Notes: generated by a model from the sequence alone, not told the origin. A stretch of 64,000 bases of DNA from DASUPK01 sp963724665 (GCA_963724665.1 CAVRVH010000007.1:558001-622000), one strand, 5' to 3'; numbered from the stretch's first letter, positions 22,502-31,708 are shown. Translations and numbers: made by a program.

Positions 22502-23062
22502 CTACGCCCGAGAGACGTACTCGCCGCTGCGCGTGTCGACTCGCACCTTCTCGCCCTCTTCGATGAAGAGGGGGACCTGGACGACCACGCCAGTCTCCAG
22601 CGTCGCGGGCTTGGTGCCGCCGCCCGACGCGGTGTCGCCCTTCAGGCCTGGATCGGTCTGGGTGATCGCGAGGTCCACGGCGCTGGGCGGCTGAGCGCCC
22701 GCGGGACGCTCGTCGACGAAGAGCAGCTCGACGTCGGAGTTCGGCGGCACCCACTTCAGGGCGTCGCCGACGACGGACTTCGGGATCTCGACCTGCTCGT
22801 AGCTCTGGTTGTCCATGAAGACGGCGGCATCGCCTGAGTCGTAGAGGAACTGCATCTTGCGATTCTCGGTGCGCACAGGCCGGAACTTCTCGCCGGCCTT
22901 GAAGGTCTTGTCGATCACGGCGCCGTCATCCACCCGCTTGAGCTTCGAGCGCACGAATGCGCCCCCCTTGCCGGGCTTGACGTGCTGGAACTCAACGATC
23001 CGGAAGATCCTGCCGTCGACCTCGATGTGGGTGCCGTTCTTGAATTGGTTCGTCGAAATCAC
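22502..23062 (-). CDS. efp: Translation elongation factor P
   Basis: 186 residues, three OB/KOW-like domains. ISTNQFKNGTHIEVDGRIF at the start, FQHVKPGKGGAFVRSKLKRV contains the KPGKG loop whose lysine is the usual modification site, then MDNQSYEQVEIPK and the EF-P C-terminal DTRSGEYVSRA. It relieves ribosome stalling at polyproline. GTG start; TAGCCT lies 9 nt upstream. It heads the efp-nusB-HAD-xseB-ispA-dxs operon. Confidence 0.97.
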   Translation of the reverse strand: MISTNQFKNGTHIEVDGRIFRIVEFQHVKPGKGGAFVRSKLKRVDDGAVIDKTFKAGEKFRPVRTENRKMQFLYDSGDAAVFMDNQSYEQVEIPKSVVGDALKWVPPNSDVELLFVDERPAGAQPPSAVDLAITQTDPGLKGDTASGGGTKPATLETGVVVQVPLFIEEGEKVRVDTRSGEYVSRA

Positions 23063-23071
23063 GAACCGGGA

Positions 23072-23077
23072 AGGCTA
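23072..23077 (-). promoter_or_regulatory. -10 hexamer TAGCCT of the efp operon
   Basis: TAGCCT 9 nt before the GTG at 23062, giving a leaderless or near-leaderless transcript for efp and downstream genes. Confidence 0.45.
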
Positions 23078-23096
23078 GCTGCCCCAATCAGTGGGG

Positions 23097-23792
23097 TCAG
23101 GTCGGCGGACCCGGCAGCTGGGTGAGTTGCACGACGGAGAAGACCAGCAGGACGGCGCCGAGCCCCACGAGCGCGTATCGCCCGGCTCGCAGGGGGAACT
23201 GGGTGCTGATTCCGACGAGAAAGAGGACGCTCGCCAGGAAGACGGTGGCGCGGATGTACTTGTCGGATCTCGAGCCGGCCTCCGATCCGGCCGCGAAGGC
23301 CGCGTCGGCCTGCCGGTCGAGGGCCTTCCCGCGGACAAGCCCGGGCTGTCGGTACTGGGGCATGTAGGTGGGACCGCGCGGCGCGTGCGGGTTGGTCTCG
23401 GGCTTGGTCGCACGCCACGCGTCGAATGCGACGCGGAATCCCGGACGGAAGCGGCGCTCGGCCAGGGCCATCGCCTGTGGATTGCCAACCGAATAGGCGG
23501 TGAACCATGCCTCGAATGTCGAGGAGTCGAAGTTTCTGAGGGTGATCGCCTTTTGATCTGCCCGGTTCGCCTTCGTCCTGGCCGCTGTGGCGGAGCTCAG
23601 CTCCACCCGCGACTCCGTGCTCCACTTCGCGGCCGCATAGCCCGACCAGGCCGCCATCAGGGCGACGATCGAGAGGAGCACGGCCTCGGCAATCGAGACG
23701 GCGCGGTCCTGCCGGTCGGGAGATTTGTCGTCGTGGTGGGAATGCCCAGCGATCTCCTCGCCGACCTCGGACGCCGACAGGCCCTCCGCCAC
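23097..23792 (-). CDS. Membrane protein of unknown function
   Basis: 231 residues. A polar start with a His-rich patch (EIAGHSHHDDKSPDRQDRAV) precedes one helix (ISIAEAVLLSIVALMAAWSG). A soluble region of about 110 residues follows (SSATAARTKANRADQKAITL, EAWFTAYSVGNPQAMALAE, RRFRPGFRVAFDAWRATKPE), then two closing helices (ATVFLASVLFLVGIST, YALVGLGAVLLVFSVVQL). The layout resembles actinobacterial hypothetical membrane proteins; no enzymatic motif. Separated from efp by 34 nt on the same strand. Confidence 0.65.
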   Translation of the reverse strand: MAEGLSASEVGEEIAGHSHHDDKSPDRQDRAVSIAEAVLLSIVALMAAWSGYAAAKWSTESRVELSSATAARTKANRADQKAITLRNFDSSTFEAWFTAYSVGNPQAMALAERRFRPGFRVAFDAWRATKPETNPHAPRGPTYMPQYRQPGLVRGKALDRQADAAFAAGSEAGSRSDKYIRATVFLASVLFLVGISTQFPLRAGRYALVGLGAVLLVFSVVQLTQLPGPPT

Positions 23793-23899
23793 GTCAATTC
23801 CTCAGTTCGAGCGCAAACGCCATGGACATCGCGCGGAGTATGCCTCGCCGGGGGGAACTGCGACCTGTGCGGCGCCGCTGTGGTTAAGTCATCCCCTCG

Positions 23900-26449
23900 A
23901 TGCACCGAAAAGTGGGTATAGGGGTGCTGGCGGCCGGTATCGCGCTCGTGTTCGCAAGCAGCGCGGCGGCGGCCTCCTTCGACGCGCACGGCAGCGTCGA
24001 GCAGGTCTACGCGACGGGTCTGCCCGCCGGCGCCTCCACCTCCCTGCTCGACTCCTCGGACAACGTGGTCCAGACGAGGAACTCCAACTTCCTCGGGGGA
24101 GCCCTCTTCCGCAACGTCGCCCCCGGCAACGGCTACAAGGTGCGCCTCGACTCGACCATGGAGACGTCGGGGCCGCTGACGGTGGATCCGAACCCGATCA
24201 AGGCGGGCACGTCGGCGGCGCCGTCCAATGCGAGCGCACTCTACGACCCGGCGAACAACCCGGTCAAGTCCCACGGCTACGGCTACATGACAATGCGCGA
24301 CGGGACCAAGCTCGCCTACACCACCCATCCGCCGACGGACGTCGTGAACTCGCTCCCGCTCCCGTCTGCGCTGGCCGATCAAATACACCTTCTCAGCCCT
24401 TCGGATCCCAGCGCGATCAATAAGGCGCCGACCCTGGTCGAGTACTCCGGCTACGGCTACGCGAGGCCGAGCGGGCCGGTGAGCGGGATCGAGGCCCTCG
24501 CCAACCTGATGGGCTTCACCGTGGTCGACGTCAACATGCGCGGCACGGGCTGCTCCGGCGGAGCGTTCGACTTCTTCGAGCCGCTGCAGAGCCTCGACGG
24601 CTATGACGTCATCGAGACCGTCGCCCACCAGCCCTGGGTCGCCCACGGCAAGGTCGGCATGCTCGGCATCTCCTACGGCGGCATCAGCCAGCTCTTCACC
24701 GGCCAAACTCAGCCGCCCGACCTCGCCGCGATCAGCCCGCTGTCGGTGATCGATCAGACGCAGACCACTCTCTACCCGGGCGGCATCCTCAACACCGGTT
24801 TCGCGGTCGCCTGGGCCAAGGAGCGCCAGGATGAGGCCAAGCCCGCCGACCCCAACGCGGATCCGAACGACTCCCGCTACGGCGGTCAGCCTTACGGCGA
24901 CGACGTGATTGCGGCCGGGGGCTCAGATGGCGCTACCTGCGCGGCCGACCAGGCGCTGCACCCCGACGCGAACGACCTGATGGCGAAGATCCGCGCCAAC
25001 GACCACTACGTCCCCGAGGTCGCGGACCCCCTATCCCCGATCACCTTCGTCAACAAGATCAATGTCCCGAGCTTCATGGCCTGCCAGTTCACCGACGAGC
25101 AGACGGGCGGACACTGCCCGACGCTCGCGGAGCACATGACGGGAACGGACAAGAAGTGGTTCACCTACACCAACGGGGTCCACACCGACTCCCTCGACCC
25201 CGAGACCTACAACAAGCTCTTTGACTTCTTGTCGCTCTACGTCGCCCAGCAGAATCCGGCGACCAATCTCTTCAAGCCGGTGTTCCAGGCGAGCTGGCCC
25301 GTGGCGATGCAGGCGATCTTCGGGATCGACGGCCCGGGCGGCTCGCCGCCGGCGGACGCGAGCCTGCCGCCCGATCCGATCCAGGACCCAACTGCCCACC
25401 CGACCATCGACAGCGCTCAGGCCGCCTTCGAGGCCCAGCCCGAGATCCGCGTCCTCTTCGACAACGGGGCCGGGAACGCATCGCATCCCGGTTGGCCCTA
25501 CCCGGGCTTCGAGAAGTCGTTCGCGAGCTTCCCGATCCCGGGAACGACGGCCCGCACCTGGTATGTCTCCCCCGGCGGCTCGCTCAAGGACGGCGTTCCG
25601 GCCGATCCCGCTGCGGATGGTTTCACCTGGGACGCCCACGCTCGGCCGCCGACCGACTTCACCGGCGACACCGGCTCGGGTGACGGAGGCCTATGGACCG
25701 CGCTGCCCAACTACCAGTGGTCCCAGGATCCGGCTGGAACCGCCGTCTCGTACGTGACCTCGCCCTTGACTCACGACACGGCCGTGATCGGCGCCGGGCG
25801 CGTGGACCTCTGGGTCCGCTCTTCGACCCCCAACGTCGACCTGCAGGCAACGATCAGCGAGGTCCGGCCCGACGGCAAGGAGACCTTCGTGCAGGGCGGC
25901 TGGATCAAGGCCAGGGCGCGCGCGCTCGATCCGGCCAAGAGCACGGAACTCGAGCCCGTCCCGAGCTTCCTCCAAGAGGACTTCTCAGATCTGTCTCCTG
26001 ACCACTTCGTCCCAGTCACGATCCCCCTCTACTACGAGGGTCACATGTATCGCACCGGCTCGCAGATCCGCGTCCGGATCAGCGCGCCCAACGGCGACCA
26101 GCCGATCTGGTCATTCGCGGAGGCCGACCCGGCCGGCCAGGCGAACGTCGCGATCGGCTATGGCGGATCGATGCCCTCGCGGCTCGAGCTCCCGGTCGTA
26201 CCCGGCGTGACCACGACGACCGGGCTGCCGCCATGCCCGGGCCTGCGAGGCGAGCCCTGCCGCGACTACCAGCCCTTCCAGAATGAAGCAGCGTCACTCA
26301 CTGACGAGGGCGGCGCTCCCGATACGACGAACGAGCCGCCTGCTGGGGGCACGGCGGGAGTGTCAGGAACCAGGTGCTCCGCCAGCTCCAAGAAGCACAG
26401 AAAAAAGCACGGCTGCCGGAAGAAGAAGAGGAAGCACAGGAAGCGCTAG
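23900..26449 (+). CDS. Secreted CocE/NonD-type X-Pro dipeptidyl-peptidase family hydrolase
   Basis: 849 residues. Signal peptide MHRKVGIGVLAAGIALVFAS to about residue 25. The peptidase S15 core follows: VEYSGYGYARPSGPVSG, VVDVNMRGTGCSGGAFDFFE, VGMLGISYGGISQLF with the nucleophile Ser in GISYGG, and a later Asp/His region. The jelly-roll C-terminal domain (PXPD-C, about 610-790) contains HDTAVIGAGRVDLWVRSSTP and HMYRTGSQIRVRISAPNGDQ. It hydrolyses acyl or proline-linked esters/peptides outside the cell. The last 25 residues are a Lys/His/Arg/Cys basic tail (KKHRKKHGCRKKKRKHRKR), as in the beta-helix protein at 12695. Confidence 0.88.
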   Translation: MHRKVGIGVLAAGIALVFASSAAAASFDAHGSVEQVYATGLPAGASTSLLDSSDNVVQTRNSNFLGGALFRNVAPGNGYKVRLDSTMETSGPLTVDPNPIKAGTSAAPSNASALYDPANNPVKSHGYGYMTMRDGTKLAYTTHPPTDVVNSLPLPSALADQIHLLSPSDPSAINKAPTLVEYSGYGYARPSGPVSGIEALANLMGFTVVDVNMRGTGCSGGAFDFFEPLQSLDGYDVIETVAHQPWVAHGKVGMLGISYGGISQLFTGQTQPPDLAAISPLSVIDQTQTTLYPGGILNTGFAVAWAKERQDEAKPADPNADPNDSRYGGQPYGDDVIAAGGSDGATCAADQALHPDANDLMAKIRANDHYVPEVADPLSPITFVNKINVPSFMACQFTDEQTGGHCPTLAEHMTGTDKKWFTYTNGVHTDSLDPETYNKLFDFLSLYVAQQNPATNLFKPVFQASWPVAMQAIFGIDGPGGSPPADASLPPDPIQDPTAHPTIDSAQAAFEAQPEIRVLFDNGAGNASHPGWPYPGFEKSFASFPIPGTTARTWYVSPGGSLKDGVPADPAADGFTWDAHARPPTDFTGDTGSGDGGLWTALPNYQWSQDPAGTAVSYVTSPLTHDTAVIGAGRVDLWVRSSTPNVDLQATISEVRPDGKETFVQGGWIKARARALDPAKSTELEPVPSFLQEDFSDLSPDHFVPVTIPLYYEGHMYRTGSQIRVRISAPNGDQPIWSFAEADPAGQANVAIGYGGSMPSRLELPVVPGVTTTTGLPPCPGLRGEPCRDYQPFQNEAASLTDEGGAPDTTNEPPAGGTAGVSGTRCSASSKKHRKKHGCRKKKRKHRKR

Positions 26450-27894
26450 GCCTCTGTGTCACCGCCCCCGCCGGGCGCCTCCTCACGGAGCATCCTCTCG
26501 ATCAGCTGCATGTACTGAACCAGGTGCCGGCTGCCCAGGAAGGACTCGCGAACTCGTTCGTGCGCGGCCTCCCCGATCGACCTTGCGCGCTCGGGGTCGC
26601 CGAGCAGTGAGTCGAGCGCCCCGCCGACCGCGGCCAGGTCCGCGGGGTCATCCACGAGGCACCCGGAAACCCCGTCGACGATCTGATCCTGGATTCCGCC
26701 GATGCGGCCGGCAACCACCGGGCGGGACTTCCACATCGCCTCCGCGACCGTCAGGCCGAATCCCTCCGCGAGGCTCTTCTGGAGAACGATGTCCGCACTG
26801 CGCTGGATCGCGTTGACCATCGCAGCGTTCTCCTCGACGTCGTCCATCGGTAGACAGGCGAGGTGAATCCGGTTCGCGATCTCCGGTGGCAGCCCTGCCC
26901 GCCGATCGCGAACCTCTGCGAGCACCTGCGCTCCCTCCGGATCGTCGGTGACCGCGGCCACCGCGGGGCCCGCAAGCAGCAGATGGGCCTCTGGATGGCT
27001 GAGATTCTCGGCAAAGCACTGAAGCACTCCGATTGGATCCTTGAGCCGATCCCAGCGCGACACCTGGGCCACCAACGGCATCCCTGATGGGATGGGACCC
27101 TCCTGGTCGAGCTCGGCCTGCCGGTCGACCCGGCCACGACTCCCGTCGTTGCGCTCAAACACCGGCGTCGAGCCGCCGTCCTCCGCAAGTCCGATGGTGG
27201 CCATGATCGCCCTGACCATGTCCGATTCCATCTCCTGGTTCTTGGGCGAAAAGGCGTCTATCGAAGGTGGAACCACCCAGATCTTGTCTCGCTCCAGGCC
27301 CTCCCACGCAAAGGCCTCCCTGGAGAAGACATAGGCGTCGGCCTCCTGGATGTAGCGGGAGAGAAAGGACCAGGCCTCCCGGGCCAGCTCGTTGGGGTGG
27401 TCGAGCCCGACATGGCAGCGCCAGACGACGTTGATCCCCCTCGCCTTGATGTGTGGCGCGATGCCCGCGGTCTGGGGGTCGTGGAGATAGACGACGTCGC
27501 CCTCGCGAAGAAGGCTGGTCAGCTCGGTGGCGCTTTCCTGCAGGGCGGACTCGTAGATCAGATGCTCCGCCTTTCCGAGTTCCCCGCCGTCACCCGGGGC
27601 CCCATGCAACCGGTTGTGGAGCCTCTTGGTCACCTCGAAGAATGCCTCGCTGCCCCCGATCGTCAGCCAACGGGCGTCGACGCCGGCTCCTCGCGCGTAT
27701 GCGAGAAGGGACTGCAGCATCTCCGCGACCCCGCCCCCGCGTGCCGTGGAGTTGACGTGCCAGACGACCCGCCCGGCGAGAACCGTGTGGGCGGTCCTGA
27801 CTGCGACCTCGATCTCTCGGTAGTCCTCTCCCAAGAGCGGACCGAAGCGCTCGGGAGAGGCCGGTGCGATCGGGACCTGGGTGAGCGCCGACAC
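26446..27894 (-). CDS. Trehalose synthase-like glycosyltransferase (TreT/GT4)
   Basis: About 482 residues. VVWHVNSTARGGGVAEMLQS near residue 43 is the diagnostic start of TreT-type enzymes; VVWRCHVGLDHPNE, VVPPSIDAFSPKN, PLVAQVSRWDRLKDPIGVLQ and SLAEGFGLTVAEAMWKSRPV (the GT4 E-x7-E motif) follow. TreT makes trehalose from NDP-glucose and glucose, for stress protection or storage. I chose the GTG at 27894 because TAGTGT sits 7 nt upstream; longer frames run into the divergent gene. Its stop shares a CTAG palindrome with the convergent hydrolase gene. Confidence 0.85.
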   Translation of the reverse strand: MSALTQVPIAPASPERFGPLLGEDYREIEVAVRTAHTVLAGRVVWHVNSTARGGGVAEMLQSLLAYARGAGVDARWLTIGGSEAFFEVTKRLHNRLHGAPGDGGELGKAEHLIYESALQESATELTSLLREGDVVYLHDPQTAGIAPHIKARGINVVWRCHVGLDHPNELAREAWSFLSRYIQEADAYVFSREAFAWEGLERDKIWVVPPSIDAFSPKNQEMESDMVRAIMATIGLAEDGGSTPVFERNDGSRGRVDRQAELDQEGPIPSGMPLVAQVSRWDRLKDPIGVLQCFAENLSHPEAHLLLAGPAVAAVTDDPEGAQVLAEVRDRRAGLPPEIANRIHLACLPMDDVEENAAMVNAIQRSADIVLQKSLAEGFGLTVAEAMWKSRPVVAGRIGGIQDQIVDGVSGCLVDDPADLAAVGGALDSLLGDPERARSIGEAAHERVRESFLGSRHLVQYMQLIERMLREEAPGGGGDTEA

Positions 27895-27901
27895 GCCGTC
27901 C

Positions 27902-27907
27902 ACACTA
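27902..27907 (-). promoter_or_regulatory. -10 hexamer TAGTGT of the TreT-like gene
   Basis: TAGTGT 7 nt before the GTG at 27894, fixing that start. Confidence 0.45.
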
Positions 27908-27913
27908 CTTCCG

Positions 27914-28654
27914 ATGCTCGAACTGCTGATAGTCGTGGCGCTGGGAGCCGCGACGGCGCTGGCGACGGGGCTGGGCGCAATCCCGGTCTTCTTCCTCGGC
28001 CGGGATGCCTCCCGATGGGAGCCCGCGCTCTGGGGGCTGGCCGCCGGCGTGATGGCGGTCGCCTCGATCGTGGGTCTGCTCCTGCCCGCCACCGACGAGG
28101 GGTCGGCCGCCGAGGTCGTCCTGGGACTAGCCGTCGGGATCGCCTTCCTGACGATCGCCCGATTGGCGCTGCGGACCCGAGACGTTCACGTCGGCGAGAT
28201 GCGCGGGGCCGGGGTCCAGCTGTCGGTGCTCGTCTTCTTCGTGCTGTTCGTCCACAGCCTGCCCGAGGGCTTCGCGATCGGCACAGCGTATGCCTCGAAC
28301 ACTGCGGGACTCAGCCTGTTCGTCATCCTCGCGATCGCGCTTCAGAACATCCCGGAGGGAACAAGCGTCGCCATTCCGATGGCCGACGCCGGGTTCAGCA
28401 GGACCCAGCAGTTCTGGGCGGCGGTTCTGACCAGCGCACCTCAGCCGGTCGGGGCCGGAATCGCGTATGCGTTGGTCGAGACGGTCAAGTCCCTTCTGCC
28501 GATCTCCTTTGCGTTCGCCGCCGGGGCGATGCTCGCGCTCGTGGTCACCGACCTGTTGCCACGATCCCTCTCGCCGATCGGGTGGCGTGGCCCCGCCGGC
28601 CTGGTCGCGGGAGCCCTCGTGATGCTCGCGCTGAGCGCGACGCTCGGCGTCTAG
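27914..28654 (+). CDS. ZIP-family divalent metal transporter
   Basis: 246 residues, about eight transmembrane helices. The two ZIP metal-binding helices are visible: FVHSLPEGFAIGTAYA (His-x3-Glu-Gly) and LAIALQNIPEGTSVAIPMAD (Gln-Asn-x-Pro-Glu-Gly; usually His-Asn). The pore helices retain the P-E-G core, so transport of Zn, Fe or Mn into the cytosol is likely. The ATG at 27914 is the best start; the divergent GTG of the TreT-like gene is only 19 nt away. Its stop abuts that of the convergent flavoprotein gene. Confidence 0.85.
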   Translation: MLELLIVVALGAATALATGLGAIPVFFLGRDASRWEPALWGLAAGVMAVASIVGLLLPATDEGSAAEVVLGLAVGIAFLTIARLALRTRDVHVGEMRGAGVQLSVLVFFVLFVHSLPEGFAIGTAYASNTAGLSLFVILAIALQNIPEGTSVAIPMADAGFSRTQQFWAAVLTSAPQPVGAGIAYALVETVKSLLPISFAFAAGAMLALVVTDLLPRSLSPIGWRGPAGLVAGALVMLALSATLGV

Positions 28655-29893
28655 TCAGTCCACTTTGGGCGGCCCGTACGGGTCGATCGCCATCGGCTCC
28701 TCGTGCCACTCCTTCGGCAGTGAGACCTCAACGTCGAGGGAGCGCACGGGTGGCTCGGGCTCCCCGTGCACGTCTCCGTAATGCAGCAGAGGCGCCAGGT
28801 AGCGCGAGCTGATCTTGTGGGGTGGCCACCAGAGGTAATCCGCGGAAGCGACCCCCTCCCCGCCCCCGCCGGCGACGTCCGTCTTCATGCTGAGCGACTC
28901 CTGGCCGGTGAGAAGCTTGCCGCGCAGGATCGGCCTGAAGGGCTCGGGCTCGACAGCCGCGCCGAGACGGTGGGCGATGTGCTGCGCGACGGCGTCCGCC
29001 TGCTGGGTGCCGAGGCCACCCTGCTTGATCGGGAAGTTGGTGCCATCACCGGCGGCGTAGACGTCCTCCGTCCCCTTGACCCGCCCGTGGTCGTCGACCG
29101 GGATGAAGCCATTCGCGTCAGCCGGCAGGCCGTCAATCGCCGGACCCTCCATGACCGGCAGGGCGATTGCCTCCGCCGGGCCGAGTGCCCGATTGCCCGG
29201 GGTCAGAGAAATTCCACCACCAGCTATCGACCGAATCCTCGTGCCGGGGAAGACATCGATTCCCCGGGCGCTGAGCAACTCGCCGACCGCTGCGCTTGCC
29301 GCCGGCCCGAAGATCGCGAGAGGGGCCGACTCCGGTGTGACGATGGCGATCTTCACGTCCAGGCCGCGCTCCACACCACGGCGCTGGGTCATCAGCGCGA
29401 GCTCGTAGAGCGGCAGCGACCAGGAGATCCCGCCAGGGACGATGAACACCAGGCGGTGATCGTTGTCCGCAGCTCGATCGAGCACCTCGTCCGCCCGGAA
29501 GGACCGATCGGGAGACGGGAAGGTCGTCACTCCCTCGAAGGCCGGCTTGAACCGCCCCCCGGCGCAGACCACGAGTTGGTCGTACTCGAGCGTCGAGCCG
29601 TCGGCCAGCTCGACGACATGAGCTTCGGGCCGAACTTCGGTCACCGCGCTCCGCACGAACCGCGCTCCGATCTCCTCGGTCAGCGGCGCAAGCTCGTGGC
29701 GCTCCGCGGGGCCGAGGTCGAACGGCTCCTCGACCAGGAGCGGCTTGTAGAGGAAGTCCGGCTCCGGCGCGACCAGCGTGAGCGAGGCTCGGTCGCCCGC
29801 GAGGTCGTCCACCGCCAGCAGCGCCTCGAGCCCCGCGACGCCCCCGCCAACGATGATCACGCGGGCCCCGCCGTCGCCCATATCGTCATTCAT
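28655..29893 (-). CDS. FAD-dependent pyridine nucleotide-disulfide-type oxidoreductase (NDH-2/SQR-like)
   Basis: 412 residues. Dinucleotide fold RVIIVGGGVAGLEALLAV at the N-terminus, YDQLVVCAGGRFKPAF in the middle, and FAD-closing motif GTEDVYAAGDGTNFPIKQGG near residue 300, followed by a C-terminal domain ending EWHEEPMAIDPYGPPKVD. No redox-active Cys pair is evident. Family members oxidise NADH or sulfide with quinone. The His/Trp-rich patch SADYLWWPPHKISSRYLAP may be substrate-facing. The ATG at 29893 is chosen; upstream frame extension lies in the PiT promoter region. Confidence 0.85.
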   Translation of the reverse strand: MNDDMGDGGARVIIVGGGVAGLEALLAVDDLAGDRASLTLVAPEPDFLYKPLLVEEPFDLGPAERHELAPLTEEIGARFVRSAVTEVRPEAHVVELADGSTLEYDQLVVCAGGRFKPAFEGVTTFPSPDRSFRADEVLDRAADNDHRLVFIVPGGISWSLPLYELALMTQRRGVERGLDVKIAIVTPESAPLAIFGPAASAAVGELLSARGIDVFPGTRIRSIAGGGISLTPGNRALGPAEAIALPVMEGPAIDGLPADANGFIPVDDHGRVKGTEDVYAAGDGTNFPIKQGGLGTQQADAVAQHIAHRLGAAVEPEPFRPILRGKLLTGQESLSMKTDVAGGGGEGVASADYLWWPPHKISSRYLAPLLHYGDVHGEPEPPVRSLDVEVSLPKEWHEEPMAIDPYGPPKVD

Positions 29894-29941
29894 TGCCGAA
29901 GGCCTCGACTTCTCATGGCTCAACGCTACCGCCACGGCGCA

Positions 29942-29947
29942 TAGAGT
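29942..29947 (+). promoter_or_regulatory. -10 hexamer TAGAGT, leaderless start of PiT copy 2
   Basis: TAGAGT with 6-nt spacer (CGGCGG) to the ATG at 29954, matching PiT copy 1. Confidence 0.6.
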
Positions 29948-29953
29948 CGGCGG

Positions 29954-30964
29954 ATGGACGCAGGTCTCGTGATCGCGGTCCTCCTCGCCCTCGCCTTCGC
30001 CGCCACCAACGGCCTGCACGACGCCTCCAATGCGATTGCGACGCTGGTGGCCACACGCGCGGCACGACCCTCGCAGGCGATCGTCCTGGCCACGGTGTTC
30101 AACCTGATGGGACCGCTGCTCCTCGGGGCAGCGGTCGCCGACACGATCGGAGGGATCGTGACCGTCTCGCCGTCGGTGGCGATCGGGGTGATCGGCTCAG
30201 GTCTGGCTGCAGCCACGACTTGGAACCTGGCGACCTGGAGGCTTGGGCTGCCGTCGAGCTCGGGTCACGCCCTGGTCGGCGGTCTGGTCGGGGCCGCCGT
30301 CGTCGAAGGGGGCATTCACGCGGTCAACTGGGGCGGGATGGATGGGCTGCATCCGGTCGGGGTCTTCGGGACGCTGATCGCTCTGGCCGTCTCGCCCGTG
30401 CTCGGCGGGCTGGTCGCTCTGCTCGCGATCCGGGCCCTCCGGCGAGCCGCGAGGCGGGCCACCCAGCGCTGGCACGGCAGAGTCCAGGGCGGGCAGTGGG
30501 TCACCGCGGCGGCGCTTTCCTTCAGCCACGGAGCCAACGACGCACAGAAGTCCGTCGGTGTGATCGCCGCGCTCCTGCTCGCCGACGGGCGTATCGACTC
30601 GCTCTCCGCGCCCACCTGGGTGATCGTCGCGTGCTCCGCTGCGCTGACGGTTGGCACAAGCCTGGGCGGGTGGCGCATCATTCGCACTGTGGGCCGTCGC
30701 ATCTATCGCATTCATCCGCTCGAGGGGCTCTCCAGCCAGACCTCGTCGGCGAGCGTGATCATCGGTGCCTCTCTCCTCGGAGCGCCGGTGTCGACCAGCC
30801 AGGTCGTCGCGTCGTCGGTTGTCGGAATCGGAGCGGGGCGGCGGCGCCTTCGCCACGTCAACTGGGAGTTGGTTCGTCAGATCGGATTGGCGTGGCTCAT
30901 CACCCTTCCGGCCTCCGCGGCACTCGCCGCCGCCTTCTTCGGCCTCCTGCAGCTACTGACATGA
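29954..30964 (+). CDS. pitA: PiT-family inorganic phosphate permease (copy 2)
   Basis: 336 residues, the same length as the copy at 421-1431 and highly similar to it: GLHDASNAIATLVATRAARP (here HDASN, closer to the family Asn-Asp), VFNLMGPLLLGAAVADTIGG, SSSGHALVGGLVGAAVVEGG, FSHGANDAQKSVGVIAALLL and VSTSQVVASSVVGIGAGRR. About ten transmembrane helices. The downstream DUF47 start overlaps its stop (ATGA). Copy 2 is on the opposite strand and 29 kb from copy 1, so duplication with inversion or two acquisitions are both possible. Confidence 0.94.
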   Translation: MDAGLVIAVLLALAFAATNGLHDASNAIATLVATRAARPSQAIVLATVFNLMGPLLLGAAVADTIGGIVTVSPSVAIGVIGSGLAAATTWNLATWRLGLPSSSGHALVGGLVGAAVVEGGIHAVNWGGMDGLHPVGVFGTLIALAVSPVLGGLVALLAIRALRRAARRATQRWHGRVQGGQWVTAAALSFSHGANDAQKSVGVIAALLLADGRIDSLSAPTWVIVACSAALTVGTSLGGWRIIRTVGRRIYRIHPLEGLSSQTSSASVIIGASLLGAPVSTSQVVASSVVGIGAGRRRLRHVNWELVRQIGLAWLITLPASAALAAAFFGLLQLLT

Positions 30965-31581
30965 GCACAAGGCGAGACAGGCGCTGGTTCCTTCCCGATA
31001 CCCCAGATGCGATCGGGCTGCTTCGCCGGCAGACCGCGGTCACCCTCGAGGGCCTTGACGGCCTCGTGGCCTGGGCCGAGGGCGACGCGGGCGCCGCTCA
31101 ACTCGTGCGCGACGCCGAGCCTCGCGGCGACGCAGCGAAGCGGGAGCTGCTGAACGCCCTCCGCGAGGCGTTCATCCTTCAGCTGGAGCCCGAGGACCTG
31201 TTCACCCTCTCCCGGGGGATTGACTGGATTCTCGACCACGCGCGCGACCTGATCGAGGAGGCGCAGGTGATGGGCGTGGGGCCGGACTCGGGGATCGCCG
31301 CGATGGCGACGCTGCTGGTCGAGGCGATGCATCAGATCGATGAAGCAATCGCTCGGCTTGGATCTGACGAGGAGGGCAGTACCGCTGCCGCGGACGCTGC
31401 GATCAAGACAGCCCGGCGGCTGGAGCACGTCTACTACACCGAGACGGCCAAGCTGCTCGAGGTCGAGGACACGCGCGAGCGGATCTCCCGGCGCGAGCTC
31501 TACCGGCACTGCGATCGGCTCAGCGAGGTCGTCATCGGAGTCGCCGAGCGCATCGTGTACGCCGTCGTCAAGGAGAGCTGA
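30961..31581 (+). CDS. DUF47 (PhoU-like) partner of the phosphate permease
   Basis: 206 residues, helical, with internal PhoU-like pattern: GLLRRQTAVTLEGLDGLVAW, ESRGDAAKRELL-like, then EDLFTLSRGIDWILDHARDL, HQIDEAIARLGSDEEGSTAA, KTARRLEHVYYTETAKLLEV and a C-terminal ERIVYAVVKES. DUF47 proteins accompany PiT permeases and are proposed to gate or regulate them. The ATGA overlap with the permease shows translational coupling. The left-edge gene (1-424) is its paralogue. Confidence 0.93.
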   Translation: MSTRRDRRWFLPDTPDAIGLLRRQTAVTLEGLDGLVAWAEGDAGAAQLVRDAEPRGDAAKRELLNALREAFILQLEPEDLFTLSRGIDWILDHARDLIEEAQVMGVGPDSGIAAMATLLVEAMHQIDEAIARLGSDEEGSTAAADAAIKTARRLEHVYYTETAKLLEVEDTRERISRRELYRHCDRLSEVVIGVAERIVYAVVKES

Positions 31582-31708
31582 GCGCCGCGCTCGCCTGCGA
31601 CTAGGTAGTTCCCCACACCCTCAAGACCGGTGCCGCGCGCGGATGACGCGGGCACGGGCCGGGCGTAACTTGGGCGAACCGACCAAGCGAACCCGAAAGG
31701 GGCTCCAG

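Noticed and set aside
28766..29944. 392-residue plus-strand open frame
   Set aside because: Shadow of the flavoprotein oxidoreductase on the minus strand, which has FAD motifs.
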